A stretch of DNA of 64,000 nt from Chlorops oryzae (lineage: Eukaryota; Arthropoda; Insecta; Diptera; Chloropidae). The notes under the pieces are model-generated. The model searched no databases. It was not told the DNA's origin and worked only from the letters and a program-made list of their open reading frames with translations. A program made the translations under genes and the position numbers. This document shows positions 1 through 12,009 of this stretch, piece by piece (the first letter of the stretch is position 1; each line of letters starts with the position of its first letter). The stretch lies in assembly GCA_020466095.1 (NCBI GenBank), contig CM035808.1, forward strand, positions 47,128,893 to 47,192,892. The letters are read 5' to 3'.

Positions 1-1500
1 GAGCAACTCATTTTAGGCCTTAATCCAGTCATAAAATTAAAAATGCCTCTCCCAATTTCCATCTTTTAAAATTCGATTTCGTCTAATAGCTCCCACATGT
101 CACGTCGGCACTTATTGAGTACTCAGGTCGAACCCTAAACGAAAAAAAAAAAAAATCAAATGGGAAAAATAAAAATGAAAATAAAATTGTAGGTAGGCGA
201 GTAAAATTGGGTTTTCACCTCCATCATTTCCATCATAAATTATCACAATGTGTGCTCTGGGTCCAACAGCGCAATTTGTGCACACCGAAGAGTGAACACA
301 AAATTGTAATTTCCACAATCGACCGACCGCCCGACCCAACCCGACCGAGCATCCGAGCATAGAAGCGCAGCAGTGCCCAACACTTTATAACCCCATAGCC
401 AATCAATGGAAATTGCCGAGTAAATATTATCAACGAATGTTCCAAGGTACCGAAAATCGAATCCGTAACTCTGGAATAGGTAGCCCGAAATATCGTTGAA
501 TGAACAGTCAAACATTGTCGTTAACCCTAAACACATAACATAACACAGCACAACATCACATCACCTCATATCACAAAATAATAACAACAACAACATAAAG
601 CAACAAAAGGCAACAACACACAAATTACAAGTGCGCAACAAAAGACATAAAACAAACCCAAACAGAAATCTGAAAGCGACACGCAGAACCGAAGCAACAA
701 CGGCGACGACGACAACGAGGATGACGATGCCCATGCCGACGACGACGCATTTAGGGTCAATGGAGCAAAGTGAAATTAATGGCCACTCTCTTTCGGTTAT
801 GCTCAACAAATTGGTATATAAGACAGTTGGCCTAGACCAAAATTGTAACAGCATGTACTCATTAAATGCGAGCCACTCTGTGTGTGTGCCCCTATCGAAG
901 CGCATTTGAGCCTGGCCAGCTGGCAACATTTCCTCTCTGCTTTTCTTACGGCTTCTCGGAGTGGTGGAAGCTGCATTATGCCAACAAAAAGAAAGATCTT
1001 TAAATTATCAAGACCGATTGAGAATTTTTTCCAATGAGAACCTGTTTTTTTCTTTTTTTCTTTGTTGATTTTAACTAACTTGGCTTGTGCTCATTGAGTT
1101 GAGAGAGTTTCTTTTTGATAGAATCAAGCTTTGCCATGAGTTGGACTTTTAGTATTCTATGCCTTTATTGCTTATTTTTATCGTTGTATTTTATAGAAAA
1201 AACTGGAAAAAGTAATCGACTAATGGATTATTTTATTTGAAATATTCAGATTGATACTGAAATATTTTTACAAAATTTTTGCGTAGCTCGAAAGTCGGTT
1301 TCCACAAAAAAAAAAAATAAAGGTTTTATTTTGAGATATTCAGTCTTTTAAAATTAATCTCTTCATTTATTTGATTATTTAAAAATTTTTTTCGTATTGA
1401 ATGCTCTTTTGGAACATTTTAGTGGCATTCGAAAATCAACTCTTTGTTCTTTGAATAGAATGTAGTCAAGCTTATTTAACCTTTTCACTACCAGACTTTT
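1..1500. other. No recognisable gene; AACA/CAA-rich sequence
   Basis: I see no exon or transposon end here. Around 575-720 the + strand is rich in AAC/CAA triplets, and a GAC/GACGA-rich patch follows; such stretches are common in fly 5' UTRs and introns. The open frames on both strands, up to about 120 codons, are low in complexity, overlap each other antisense and match no family I know. The region from about 1000 to 1500 is plain AT-rich sequence. Confidence 0.5.
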
Positions 1501-1508
1501 TACCTATA

Positions 1509-1668
1509 CAGTCGAAACTCTCTATAACGAATTCCTCTATAGCGAATTTCTCTCAATAGTGAATCTCTCTATAGCGAATTTCTCTCTAAAGCGAATCTTC
1601 TCAAGGCTTTTTCGCTACATTTCTAATGCCTTTTTTTATTCTTATAACGAATTCTAATTATAAGGACT
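1509..1668. mobile_element. pogo-like MITE fragment (one end)
   Basis: The segment starts at a TA dinucleotide (1507-1508) with CAGTCGAAACTCTCTATAAC, the style of pogo/Tigger terminal repeats. The motif CTCTATAGCGAAT then recurs about four times in degenerate form, and ATAACGAATTC appears again near 1645. I could not place a matching opposite end, so this is a truncated or decayed copy. Family assignment rests on the CAGT start, the TA flank and the TATAACGA motif. Confidence 0.5.
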
Positions 1669-1689
1669 TTTTTCTCTCTTTTTTTTAGA

Positions 1690-3080
1690 GGAAGGGATTG
1701 TCTTTTTTGAAGGGGAACCTTTCACATTTGTACCAACATTCTGTCAAAAGCCGTGTAAGAATTGAAAATTGTCAAGGCTATTTTTGGTCAAGAACCGAAG
1801 TATATAAAAGATGGGGCCTTCATAATATTTTGCGATCTGTTCCCAATGGCAGTGAAATGGTTAATCAGAACATAAAAGTATGTGTGACCAACTTTCAAAT
1901 GGGCTTTCACAAGATCGTTTGCTTTATCTGGCCTTTTATTTATTAGTTTATATGGACTAAAAACTGATATTGGGATGTTTTAATTATTCTAGAGATGGTG
2001 TGGAAAATGGGGTAGGTACCAATGACGGTAAAATCTGTGACGAAGTCATCAAACCCGAGAATTTGCTTCCAAAGACGGGTGGTATTTTTATAAATCTTTA
2101 TTTGGTCGTAGTTTTCCGTTTTCTGTTGCGAGGGAGAACACCGCGGAAGGGAAATGCCCTGGGCTCCAAAATATCTTCCTTTGGGTCCACAATTTTCTTT
2201 GAGTTTCGGCGCACAAATTTCGAACATGAGATTTTCCAAAAAAATAGAATTCTTCAGTAGTTCTCCAGCCCCTTATGTCCTAACAGTCTTCAACCTGGTT
2301 TAAAATTTGTCAACGCTTAAACTTTCAAATGATAGTGTTCAGAGGAGTTTAAGCCAGATTTATTAACTTTATATGAATTATTTTTTAAGAAGTTCGAGTT
2401 CAGCAAGGTATTTTATTGAGTTAAACTGGAATGAAGACTAGAAGAATATATGTACATATTCCTAAATTTAAACTTCCGAATTTCTTAAACCGAGTTGAAA
2501 ACTATGACCCTTAGAGTTTCGTTCCCTCTACCTTTATCAAAAAAAAGCTTTGTTCGTCACATTCATGTCTTGAATGACGTAATTTCCCTTCTCGTTGTTC
2601 GTTGATATATTTGAAAAATTCAAATTAGTTCAAAGTCGACGTGTGAGTCACAAAAAATTTGAAATTATTTTGAAAAACGTTCAAAAATAAACGTCGCTCT
2701 CGCATGCGCTACGTGAACGATACCTAATTTCCTTGTCAATATTCAAGTACGGTGTCAGCTTGCGTGGCGTTTTCCAAACGAAATAAATTTCCGCAATCAG
2801 TGAAAAAACACGCACGCGACACTTGGGCTTCAGCTTTGGCTCTGGCTTCGGCTTTGGCTTTGGCATTGGCTTCCCAAGACCCGTGAGTGAGTTTAGAAGC
2901 TCCTCCGTTGGCATGATGAATCCATCCCCCCCCAAACTTTTATTCAAATTTTATAAACACGACAAAGAAGGGGTTAAAATGTAAAGCGAGAAAAAATTAC
3001 TTTTCTAATCTAATGAATTCGAGTGAGCAGGAAATTTAAAATTTAAAAAAATCACATCTGACACGTCTTGCTTGAAATAT
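1690..3080. other. No recognisable gene
   Basis: Unique-looking AT-rich sequence. Around 2826-2866 there is a short degenerate GGCTT/TGGCTT-type run (TTTGGCTCTGGCTTCGGCTT). It yields a repetitive Pro-Lys peptide on the minus strand and is microsatellite-like, not a domain. No exon, RNA gene or transposon end could be supported. Confidence 0.5.
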
Positions 3081-3084
3081 TTTT

Positions 3085-3295
3085 ATAATTTTATAACGTT
3101 ATTTTTTAATGTAATTTAAAAAAAATATTTTTTTTATTTTATAATATTTTTGCTAAGAATTCTTTAATATGTTTTTAATTTTTAAAAAATTTTTTATATA
3201 TATTTTTTATAAGTATATTTTTTATATTTTTTAAAATTTTTTTTAAAATATTTTTTTATGTTTTTAAAAATTTATTTTTGCATATTTAGTCCAAA
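3085..3295. repeat. T-rich low-complexity block
   Basis: About 200 bp composed almost only of T and A, in runs such as TTTTTTATATATATTTTTTA, with strong T excess on the + strand. It resembles the larger strand-asymmetric blocks elsewhere in this window. Confidence 0.6.
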
Positions 3296-3299
3296 AATT

Positions 3300-4282
3300 A
3301 CGAAAAATTAGTTTGACTCTCTTAAAAGCACAATAGAGACATGTAATGCAATTACGAGGAAGTAAGGTGGGCGGGCGCATTGCCTTGCCTTGCATTGCAT
3401 TGCCACGCTTTGTGCTAAAAATACCAAGAAAAATATTACACAATGGAGCGATGCGATATGATGCGAAGCGATGCGATGCTCCAGTCGAAGCCTAACGTGC
3501 TTTTGTGGTATTTTGACTTAATTTACGTCAAGTTTCGCGTGCTCAGACGCCTTTTTGCGTTTGAAAATAACAATTTTGATAAAATGAAGAAAACTATGCG
3601 CCGTGGATTGAAATTGAAATTTTTTCGCATTAAAAAAAACTACGTAGTAGAAAAATAAAATTGCTATTAATTACGGATTTAATTGAAACTGAGTGCATCC
3701 ATTGCAATTTGTAGTTAAATTTGATAAAGAATTTTTTCTATTTTTATTATAATATTTTTTTTTGCAATTTTCATGCTCAATTTCCGCATGCAGGGGTCAA
3801 TTGGTACGGGAGCAGAAAGTTCAGACACTGCGTCGTCGTGGCACTCGTGGTCGTCTGGAGCTGCTTCTTCACTTGCGTTTGGGGTTTTATTTTTTATTTT
3901 TATATTAATTAACAGTAGAAGAAGAAATAAAAAGATATAGTCACTTAAGGACGTAACGATGATTGTTGGATTCGTCATCGGTCTTCGGGCCACATCATGG
4001 TTCAGTGTCTGGTTTCCAAATAAGTGAAAACATGTGTGTACGATTTATGCTCGACAACAAGAAGATTGACTTAACCTTACAGTCGCTGGCAAAACAGTTT
4101 TGTCGCCAGCAACGTCATTATTACGTTAAATATGGTGTTATCGTAGGCTGGCTGGTTGACTCAACTGTCAACGCGCTGATGTTTTTTTTTATCGTTTGAT
4201 TGTTTGAAAACCCAAACTCAAAAAAAAACCATGTTTTATCTTAAAAAAAAAATATCGTTTTCATTAATAGAAATACGGTCTC
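3300..4282. other. No recognisable gene
   Basis: A short GCGATGCGATATGATGCGAAGC repeat-like patch lies at 3447-3478. Frames of 60-90 codons overlap each other on both strands without recognisable domains. No supportable gene. Confidence 0.45.
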
Positions 4283-4286
4283 TTAA

Positions 4287-4599
4287 CCCTTTTACTACCA
4301 AACTATTGTCTTATATACAGGCATGCTGTAGAAGTAGATTCGAAATAAAAAAAAAATTCGAAATCAACGGTTTCAATAGAAATCTAAGCGATTTCGAATT
4401 TTTATTCGGACTCGAATACACAGAATGACTGATAGCCTATTGAAATGACTTGAGCACTGAGTTTCCCATTGGTCTTATCCCGTTTCAAATTCGTACTAAA
4501 TTCCATCAAGAGCCATGGAACAATTGAGAAAGTGCGAATGAATTTTTTTTCACCCTTGACAGTATTTTGCAATGTATTGCTCCAATGTTAGCGAAAGGG
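4287..4599. mobile_element. piggyBac-like MITE (TTAA target)
   Basis: A 313-bp unit flanked on both sides by TTAA (4283-4286 and 4600-4603). It opens with CCCTTTTACTACCA and closes with TGTTAGCGAAAGGG, so the ends are imperfect inverted repeats. TTAA duplication plus CCC...GGG termini is the signature of the piggyBac superfamily. It contains no transposase frame. Shorter relatives with CCCTTTCACTACCA ends lie in a cluster near 39.83-40.26 kb. Confidence 0.65.
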
Positions 4600-4603
4600 T
4601 TAA

Positions 4604-5413
4604 AGTTCACTCATCGTTTTTATTGATTTTTTGAAAAATATCTTCGCTTTCTTCTAAAACTTGATAGAGTTGTATGTATATTCAAAATTTTTATTATTTT
4701 ATACCAGTGATGTACATAACTAACACATACAAAGTTAAGCGTTTTTTTAAATCTATGAAGCATTTCGTTTTATTTGCTTTCGAAATAAAACGTCTGTTGC
4801 ATGGTTGAAAATTTTAATTTTTTCAAAAACTCCTAAATAGTCTAAAAAATATACATTTTTCATACATTTTGGCCCTAAATTTTTTCATAATAATTTTTTT
4901 TATAATAAAAAATATGTGTCGATAATAGATAGATACAAAATATTTGTTTTAACTTCAAAAACATAACGTTCTCAATTAAGACGAACCGAAAAAGTTAAGA
5001 AAAGTCAATAGTTTCCGTCATGAAAATCTGTTGATAACAACGATAATTGAATGAAAAATGTGTACTTTAAAAAAGGAAAAACGTACCAAAAATATCAATC
5101 ATGGCGTGTTGCTAGAGGCAACGTGAATTTGTATCGTACACTATCCGTGTGACACTAATACAAATGCCAAAAAATCCTTGCTTATGGAGATCATAGGGCT
5201 TGCACAACACTGTTTTATACAAATCATATCAGCGTTGCCAGATGAATTTTTTTTTGCAAAGCGCGATTTTTTCGAAATTTGACCTAAAAATGTGCGATTC
5301 ATAAAAATGCGGGACAAAGTTTAATATATTTTCGCGAGGAAAAACTGCTGACTTCCCCGAAAAACCTTAAAAAATATATTCAGAACCTCAAAAGATTTCT
5401 TTTTATAGCTTTT
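4604..5413. other. No gene; possible transposon end at 5230
   Basis: AT-rich sequence without exons. At 5230 it contains CAGCGTTGCCAGATGA, which is inverted at 7818-7833 (CTGGCAACGCTG). The pair could be the 14-15 bp ends of a 2.6-kb P-superfamily-like element holding the two nested elements described next. The flanking 8-mers do not match, so this outer element is not claimed firmly. Confidence 0.35.
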
Positions 5414-5415
5414 TA

Positions 5416-6610
5416 CAGGAGATTTACGATTTAACGAGTATTCGCGTTAGCGAGTTTCGCATTTAACGAGCATTTAAATTCGTTCCATTGAGTATCTTAT
5501 ATAACGAGCAAAATGGCACACAAATTTTTTTGTGCACTCGGTTTAGCGAGCAACATAAGAAATCAGTGAAAAAGTATTAAGAGAAACAAAGAGGAATCCA
5601 AGAAATAGTTAAGCGAGGAGTCTAAAAGCGCGTGTGCTGCGCCAACTGCCGCAAGCAGTCAATGTATGAAAAGTAATGTTAAATTTTACGTGACCTGCGT
5701 GAAATCGAAAAAGCGCAGGCGCTGTTGGACTTACCGCTTTAATTGTGCACAGTTGTTCAGTGATGTCAATTTTTAATCCCCCACGTAAGCATACGTTAGT
5801 AGAAATCAGTCGCGTACCAACCTAGAGGCTAGGAGGGGCTTTGACCCACCACGATTCTTGGTCTTAGGTGGAAGGAACTACGAAAATTAAAAGGAAAAAA
5901 TTGTGGAAAATTCTTTGCCCCACCCGTGGGAAGTTGGATTGCTAAAGGTCTGGTATAAATCAGACTCGCCATGTAATCAAGCAAAAGATTTCTCAAACCC
6001 CTCCCCCTTTTTTAACGCAAAAATACATTTTTCTACTGGCAACACTGCAGTTGTTTACTTATCATCATTACTCTTTGACAGTAAACTCTCAATTTAATTC
6101 ATCAAATTTTCTTTGAATTTTTGTTAAAAAACGGGTTTTCAGCAAACTTTAAACTAACGGTCTTCCGTAAATAAAGCATTCTGAGAAATATTTTGGACTA
6201 CATGTTGAATAATTTCATATTTAGAAGCTGTAAAAAATATCGCGCAATTGAAAAGACCTAGGTTAATTTTCCCCCTTTTTTTGTTCGGTTTATAAAAGAA
6301 TGCCCCATATTACCTATGTATTTTATAATTTAAACAAAACGTGATCTCATAAGTTTTTACTCTGTTTACATAGACGTTATGTATATGTTTAATATGAACC
6401 AAAATGAAGAGTTGTTTTGTTTTTTTTTTTTTTTTTTTTTTTTGTTATAATAATTCTATTGAAATAAAAAATTGTTTATAAGCCCAATTTATAATTTTAA
6501 TCTCTTACAATAAGAAAAAAATGATTTTATGATGGTACTCAATTTAACGAGAAATTCCATTTAACGAGAAGTGCTGGCAACATTGAGCTCGTTAAATCGG
6601 AAATCTCCTG
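5416..6610. mobile_element. Non-autonomous pogo-like element, 1.2 kb
   Basis: The termini are 23-bp inverted repeats with one mismatch: CAGGAGATTTACGATTTAAC at the left, and its complement (…GGAAATCTCCTG) at the right. TA flanks lie at 5414-5415 and 6611-6612. Inside both ends the motif TTTAACGAG recurs (subterminal repeats at 5436, 5461, 6542 and 6560). TA duplication and CAG…CTG ends fit the pogo branch of Tc1/mariner. No DDE transposase frame is visible in the ~1.2 kb interior, so it is probably a deleted derivative. It includes a ~20-nt T run near 6420. Confidence 0.7.
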
Positions 6611-6931
6611 TATTTCTCGCATTCCAAGATTTATATCAAACGTAATTTTTTAATATTAGAAAATTGTGTTTACCACAAGGTTGCTATACTATATGATATT
6701 TTAATATTCGAAATTTTTGAACAACTTTGACCAAAAACGAGAGATTTTTTTGGAGTGAAAAATTTTGACGAATGAAAAATATATAGGCGAACAATAATTA
6801 ATTACTTTTTATTTTAAAAATGTGCTTAAGTGAAACTTGAGGAAAAGAAATCCATAAGCTAAAATTTTTGCTGTCGTATGTTTCGACCGGCCGTCTCTAC
6901 TCTTGTCACACATTCATTCTATGAAAACATT

Positions 6932-7587
6932 CGGGCCTATTACGGTAGTCGCCGTCGACCCAAAAAATAGACGAAGCGACAGTTTTCGTATTACAGTAGT
7001 CGCCGTCGACGCAATATTGTCGTCGTCGTCGCTAAATACCTATTACCGTAGTCGCCGCGAGAGTCGCTTCTTGTCGTTTTCTGTCGCTATTTTTTTAGGT
7101 GACGACTAGCAGGCGAGCAGTGCGATAAAAGTAATAAAATGAAAACTAATTTCACACAATAGTGAGCCAGCTTGAAAAGAACCCAAGTATGGCAAGAGGT
7201 TAGCGAAAAGGAACTATTCCTAGCAAATTTTAAGGAAGAATGGGAAGTCATTTCGTCAAAAATGAATTCACCTTGTCCTCCCATGCAAACTTAAAATATC
7301 CAATCTTTGTTTTAAAATTCTCCTCTGGTAATAACTTGAATTTGTTTAATTTTTGCTTGAGCTTTCAAAATTATTTTTACTCTTAGAACTATGTCACACA
7401 AACAAATTTTCATAAGATTGGTTCCATTTTCCGAATAAAATATAAAAGTGCTACCAATTTCATTTAAAATTCGTCGTCGTCGTCTCGAACTAGTACCGTA
7501 ATAGCTATTAAGGGGCGAAGCGACGGCGACGACGACATCGTTGCTAAGTCGTCGACGACGATAGCGGCGACAACCGTAATAGGCCCG
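6932..7587. mobile_element. Harbinger/PIF-like MITE with CGTCG-rich arms
   Basis: A 656-bp unit with 22-23 bp inverted ends (one mismatch) beginning CGGGCCTATTACGGT, flanked by ATT on both sides (6929-6931 and 7588-7590). A 3-bp duplication with GGGCC-type ends suggests PIF/Harbinger. Both arms carry repeated GTCGCCGTCGAC and GTCGTCGTCG motifs, which give the element unusually GC-rich ends in an AT-rich setting. No transposase is encoded. Superfamily is inferred from ends and duplication length only. Confidence 0.6.
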
Positions 7588-7590
7588 ATT

Positions 7591-8600
7591 GTCTGACTAC
7601 TGAGTCGATTTTCGGTTTTCGGATCTTAACTACTTTTGACGCGAATTGTTTGATTAACAGGCACTTTCCTTATGAGAGAACTTAACTAAAGCTTTTCCCC
7701 TTTGTTCCTATTCATGACCTTTTTTTAATGTTTATGCATCCAGAGAAATAATTTTTATACCCTTAGAACAAACATTTTTCTAAATTTGCAAAATTTATGA
7801 GGACCACGAAATGCGGGTCGTCTGGCAACGCTGATCCCTATATGTATACAGTATACACATAAAATGTAGTCACTGAGTATTTCTTTGCTTTTTCGAAAAT
7901 CGTTGCGATTAGCCTTTATAGTTTGCCGCCAAGATTTTAAACCGCACAAGGAAAATCCCGTCGCCAGCTGTAATCGAAACAATTAACCACAAAAGATACT
8001 GTTAAAAAGAAAAAGACACTCACATTTCGTTCGTTCGTATCTTTAACGATAAAAACCGCCAAACAACAACAAGATAAAAAAAGCAACACTTTAATGCTTT
8101 AAAGCGAGGAAGAGAGCCGCGACTCACGAATCCGCAATCGCAGAGTCAAAATTTTACAAACGGAATCGAACGCGTTGCACCTTAAATGGGTTTATGGGTT
8201 TCGAGTGAGGCTGTGATTGTGATTGCGTCAAAAATTATCGATGCGTTTTTTAACAAGAAAATTTAGATTATTTTGATCAAACATTTAAGAAATGAATTTG
8301 TTGTACTTAAGATAATTTCAATTGAGATTTCTAGTGAAGTGGGAAGTGGTCGTTAACTAGCTAATTGGGTTTATTTTTTTTTGTGAAAAATCGCAGCTAC
8401 GACTCCATAGACATTATCTTACTTAAACAATTTTGGTCCGATGGTGGAAGTTTCGATCATTGAATTCACAAAATCCGTCTCTTTCTATGCAAGGTCACAT
8501 CAAGGTCTTGATAATAACTAAGTATGTACTATTAAAATAAAAAATAAAAAATCATATGTTAGTGTTCTAAAATTTGACCACGAAAAATCCAATAATTTTT
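7591..8600. other. No recognisable gene
   Basis: AT-rich sequence with a possible inverted transposon end at 7818-7833 (see 5230). No exon or RNA gene seen. Confidence 0.4.
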
Positions 8601-8614
8601 TTTAACGCAAAATA

Positions 8615-9095
8615 GTGCAAGAATGGTTAAAATTTCACAGTTCTACTGTAGTCAAACTTAGAATACGTAATTGGATAGATAAGGCTGCTCAGACTGAATG
8701 GCAGTGCATTGCCAGGGAACTCATGATGAACAGGAATGGAATTCGACTTGTCACAGGCTTTCTAAATCTGGACATTGTAAAGTCAACAAGCATCTATAAA
8801 ATCTTAGAATCACAAGGGATGATAGCTGTAGATTCAGTTACGAAGAAGAGGAAACGATGGAGCACCTCCTGTGCTATTGTGACAGTCTTGGAAGACTCAC
8901 ACTTCGTTACTTATATACTTAATGCCTATCCATATGCGGTTGAGATAAAAAATACTCCTCCAAGAGACATCGTGGCATTTCTTAATGCCCTCTGCCTCGG
9001 AAATTAAATGGATTTCTTATACAATAATCCCCTGTGGATGCAATGATACGGCGACTTAGATCGCAACCCTCCTGACAATCTAATCTAATCTATGT
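8615..9095 (+). pseudogene. Non-LTR retrotransposon 3' end (RNase H-proximal tail), frameshifted
   Basis: The + strand frame at 8615-9007 contains RNGIRLVTGFLNL, then, after a shift of frame near 8810, CRFSYEEEETMEHLLCYCDS. It later returns to the first frame with TPPRDIVAFLNALCLGN. This is the C-terminal zinc-knuckle-like tail (C-x-x-x-EEEET-x-EHLL-C-x-C) found after RNase H in Jockey/I-type LINE ORF2 proteins, ending with the usual PRDIxAFL motif. Only the last ~130 residues remain. A short 3' region follows and ends in TAATCTAATCTAATC (about 9081-9095), a typical simple-repeat LINE tail. It is a 5'-truncated, dead copy. Clade is uncertain. Confidence 0.7.
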
Positions 9096-9099
9096 ACTG

Positions 9100-10628
9100 T
9101 AATCAATGTTCAATAGTATGAATATTCAATCGATTTAATCCAAGCCCCTTTTCCGAGCTCAGTTCCCTAATAAAGGGAAAAGATTCCAGATACGATTCTT
9201 TAACTGTATAAGGAGAAAAGTTTTCTCCACACAAGTTTAACCATTTCTAGCACCTTTTGAGTTTAAGGGGTAAAAGGTCTCAATCGACTTCAGGTCCAAG
9301 TTCTCATTGGTTTTTTGATTTCTATTCCCTATGAAATTAAGGAATTGATCTTCAGATCCTTTTAGTTTCGCCTTTGAGTCACCCCGACCTTCTTCACCCA
9401 AATTTTGAGATATTACATCGTACTAAAAAGTATCGTCAGTTAATATCACCTTTTCTAATGACCTTTTCCAGGCAGCTTGTCTTAATTATCAAATTAAAGA
9501 CAAATCTCTCTCTACTCATACCCCAAAAGAACTCAATAGAAACAATCCTTATTAAACTCGAATGGCCAGAAATTCCCCTAAAATTTTTTAATTAGAACAG
9601 AAAAAATGCTTCAATATAATGAGCCTATCTGGAGTACTAAAAGCTTATCTTAATTTTTTCACAAAAATATCTCAATAAAATATAAGAAGCGCGTTATCTT
9701 TTTAAACTGCTAAAAATATCATTCATATCTCCATAAGCAATTAAATCCAATTTCTTGAATGTTTCTATTTTTTACTAATTTTATTTATTTACTTTTTTTT
9801 TTATCATTTAAAATGCATGGAAAGTCGTCTCTATATTTTTTTACGACTGCGAAACGTTAATGACTTCGTTACAAATGTGTCTGACAGTGTCTTTCTTCTC
9901 AGTTTTATGTCGCCAACCGATTTCACCGAATGTGGCGGCCTTCATTTGCACGACGTTTTCCCCCCGCCGACAACGCTCTTGCCATAATTTATGTTAAGCC
10001 CTAAAAAATCCCTTTATCTTTTGTACTTTAAGCACGGTAAGCCATAAGCATACAGACAGCTACGATTGCTCCTTTTGCTGCGTTATCCTTCAAAAAAGCA
10101 AACCGCATTAGACAAGGACAAAAAAGAAAAACAAAAAACAAATAAGAGAATACGAAAGGCTCTGAAGCAGATTGTTTTAATTAATCGAAATAATTTTTTT
10201 CTCGCTTTTCTTCTATATATTTACGCCATTTTTAATGTCGTCTTGTGACGGGCAGTAAAACTTACTGTAAGAGCTGTCAAGTGAAAAGACAGGAGGCGAT
10301 GTTCATATTATATAGTATAAAAGGAAATTTTTTTCCTACTCCCGTCACAACTCCCACCCCAAACGCTTTTAAGTGAGTCGTCATTGAATAGCGGCTGGAA
10401 AATAAGAAAATATACAATTTTCAACACTAAATTGAAATAAAAAAAGAAAGAGTGCTCTAAGTGCATAAATTCAATTTTTGGAAGAAGTAAAAAATGCATG
10501 CGCTTCTTTTGGACGAAATAAAATAATTTTTCAAATATTTTAAGAGCTTTGTACTTTAATCAGATTTTTCATTTGAATGCGGAAAATATACAAATATTAT
10601 AGATTATTATATACAATGAATACTTAAG
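9100..10628. other. No recognisable gene
   Basis: AT-rich sequence with short, unconvincing frames. Nothing could be assigned. Confidence 0.5.
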
Positions 10629-10630
10629 TA

Positions 10631-11887
10631 TTAGGTGTAGTAAAAAGAAATCCATTATTTTTGCATTAAATTGAGGGCTTTATTTAAGATAGTTAGAATG
10701 ACCCGATTTAGGTGAAATATGCACCGTTTTGTTCGATAACTTGTTGCCATTTTAAAGGTAATTTCATTATGCCTCTCTCATAGAAGCCCTCGTTCCTATT
10801 AGCAAAAAATTGAGACAGTCGAATTTCAGAAGCCTCTCTTGAAGCGAATGTTTCACCAGCAAAATTGTTCGCCATGGACAGGAACAGATGGTAATCACTT
10901 GGTGCCAGGTCCGGACTATAAGGTGGATGCAGAAGAACCTCCCAACTAAACTCCCGGAGCTTCTGGCGAGTCACTATCGATGTGTGTAGCCTGGCGTTGT
11001 CCTGATGGAACACAATTCCTCTCCTATTGGCCAAAGCTGGCCGCTTATGGGCGATTGCTTCCTTCAGACGGTCCAATTGTTGACAGTAGAGTTCCGAGTT
11101 AAGAGTTTTGCCGTATGGGAGCAGCTCATAGTAGATAATTCCCTGCCAATCCCACCAAACACACAGCAAAACCTTCCTGGCCGTCAATCCTGGCTTGGCC
11201 ACCGTTTCCGCCGGTTCACCGTGTTTCGACTACGACCGTTTTCGCTTGACGTTGTCGTAAGTGACCCACTTTTCATCACCAGTCACCAACCGCTTCAGAA
11301 ATGGGTCGATTTTGTTGCGGTTCAGCAGCGATTCGCAGATGGAAATTCGGTCTATGAGGTTTTTTTGCGTTAACTCGTGTGGCACCCATACATCGAGCTT
11401 CTTTGTGTATCCAGCCTTATTCAAATGGTTCCAAACGGTATTTTGTGCAATCTTTTGCTCTTTTGCAATCGAAACAGTGCTAACATGACGGTCGGACTCG
11501 ATAATTTCCATGATTTTATCGACATTTTCGACAATTGGCCTTCCAGTGCGTGGTGCATCCTTGACATCGAAGTTACCGGAACGGAATCGACGAAACCAAA
11601 ATTGCGCATGATTGGCTGTTACAGTATCAGGTCCATAAACGCTATTCCCTTATCGAAGAAAAACTGTAAAATGTAGCGAATTTTCTCTGTGCTGATGTCC
11701 ATCTTTGACAAGCTCTCAAACAAAACTGAATCAATCAATCAAAAAAGTGTCAAAAAAGCTTTTTTAGTAGGAACTGTCATCTTTCTAATGCCCCCTAGCG
11801 GAACACGATCGGACTTATACAACGCGAGATGCAGATAAATAACGCCATCTATTGGAAAAATAATGGATTTCTTTTTACTACACCTAA
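10631..11887 (-). mobile_element. Full-length mariner-family element (DD34D), 1,257 bp
   Basis: Perfect 32-bp inverted terminal repeats begin TTAGGTGTAGTAAAAAGAAA and are flanked by TA at 10629-10630 and 11888-11889. The element carries one transposase relic on the minus strand (separate entry). Length, TA duplication and transposase family are those of mariner. The ends differ from the Himar1-like copy at 46.6 kb, so this is another subfamily; which one I cannot settle by eye. Perfect ends with a broken gene suggest a fairly recent insertion that was probably mobilised in trans. Confidence 0.9.
10708..11702 (-). pseudogene. mariner transposase, broken
   Basis: Minus-strand mariner transposase reading from an ATG at 11702 (MDISTEKIRYILQFFFDKG) to a stop at 10708. 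After about 20 codons the frame is lost, and roughly 11 codons expected in this family are missing before VYGPDTVTANHAQFWFRRFR. This is an internal deletion with a frameshift near 11635. The rest reads in one frame through the helix-turn-helix region to VTGDEKWVTYDNVKRKRS, where a TAG (about 11232) replaces the family's Trp codon. It then continues to the C-terminus QNGAYFT. All three catalytic aspartates are visible (GDEKW, HQDNA, APSDY), with 34 residues between the second and third. The protein would cut and paste DNA at TA sites in the nucleus, but this copy cannot make it. Confidence 0.9.
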
Positions 11888-12009
11888 TATTATAGTTCAA
11901 CACCTAAAGGTATGCAACTAAATATTTAAAAATCAATAAAGTAGAAATTCGTTTATGTGAACTTTAAGATTTTTAATAAGTCTTTGGACATTAAGAAATT
12001 AAAATACAT

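Noticed and set aside
817..900. TATATAAG followed by an open frame, as a possible core promoter
   Set aside because: There is a TATA-like word, but no matching initiator at the usual distance and no recognisable coding sequence downstream.
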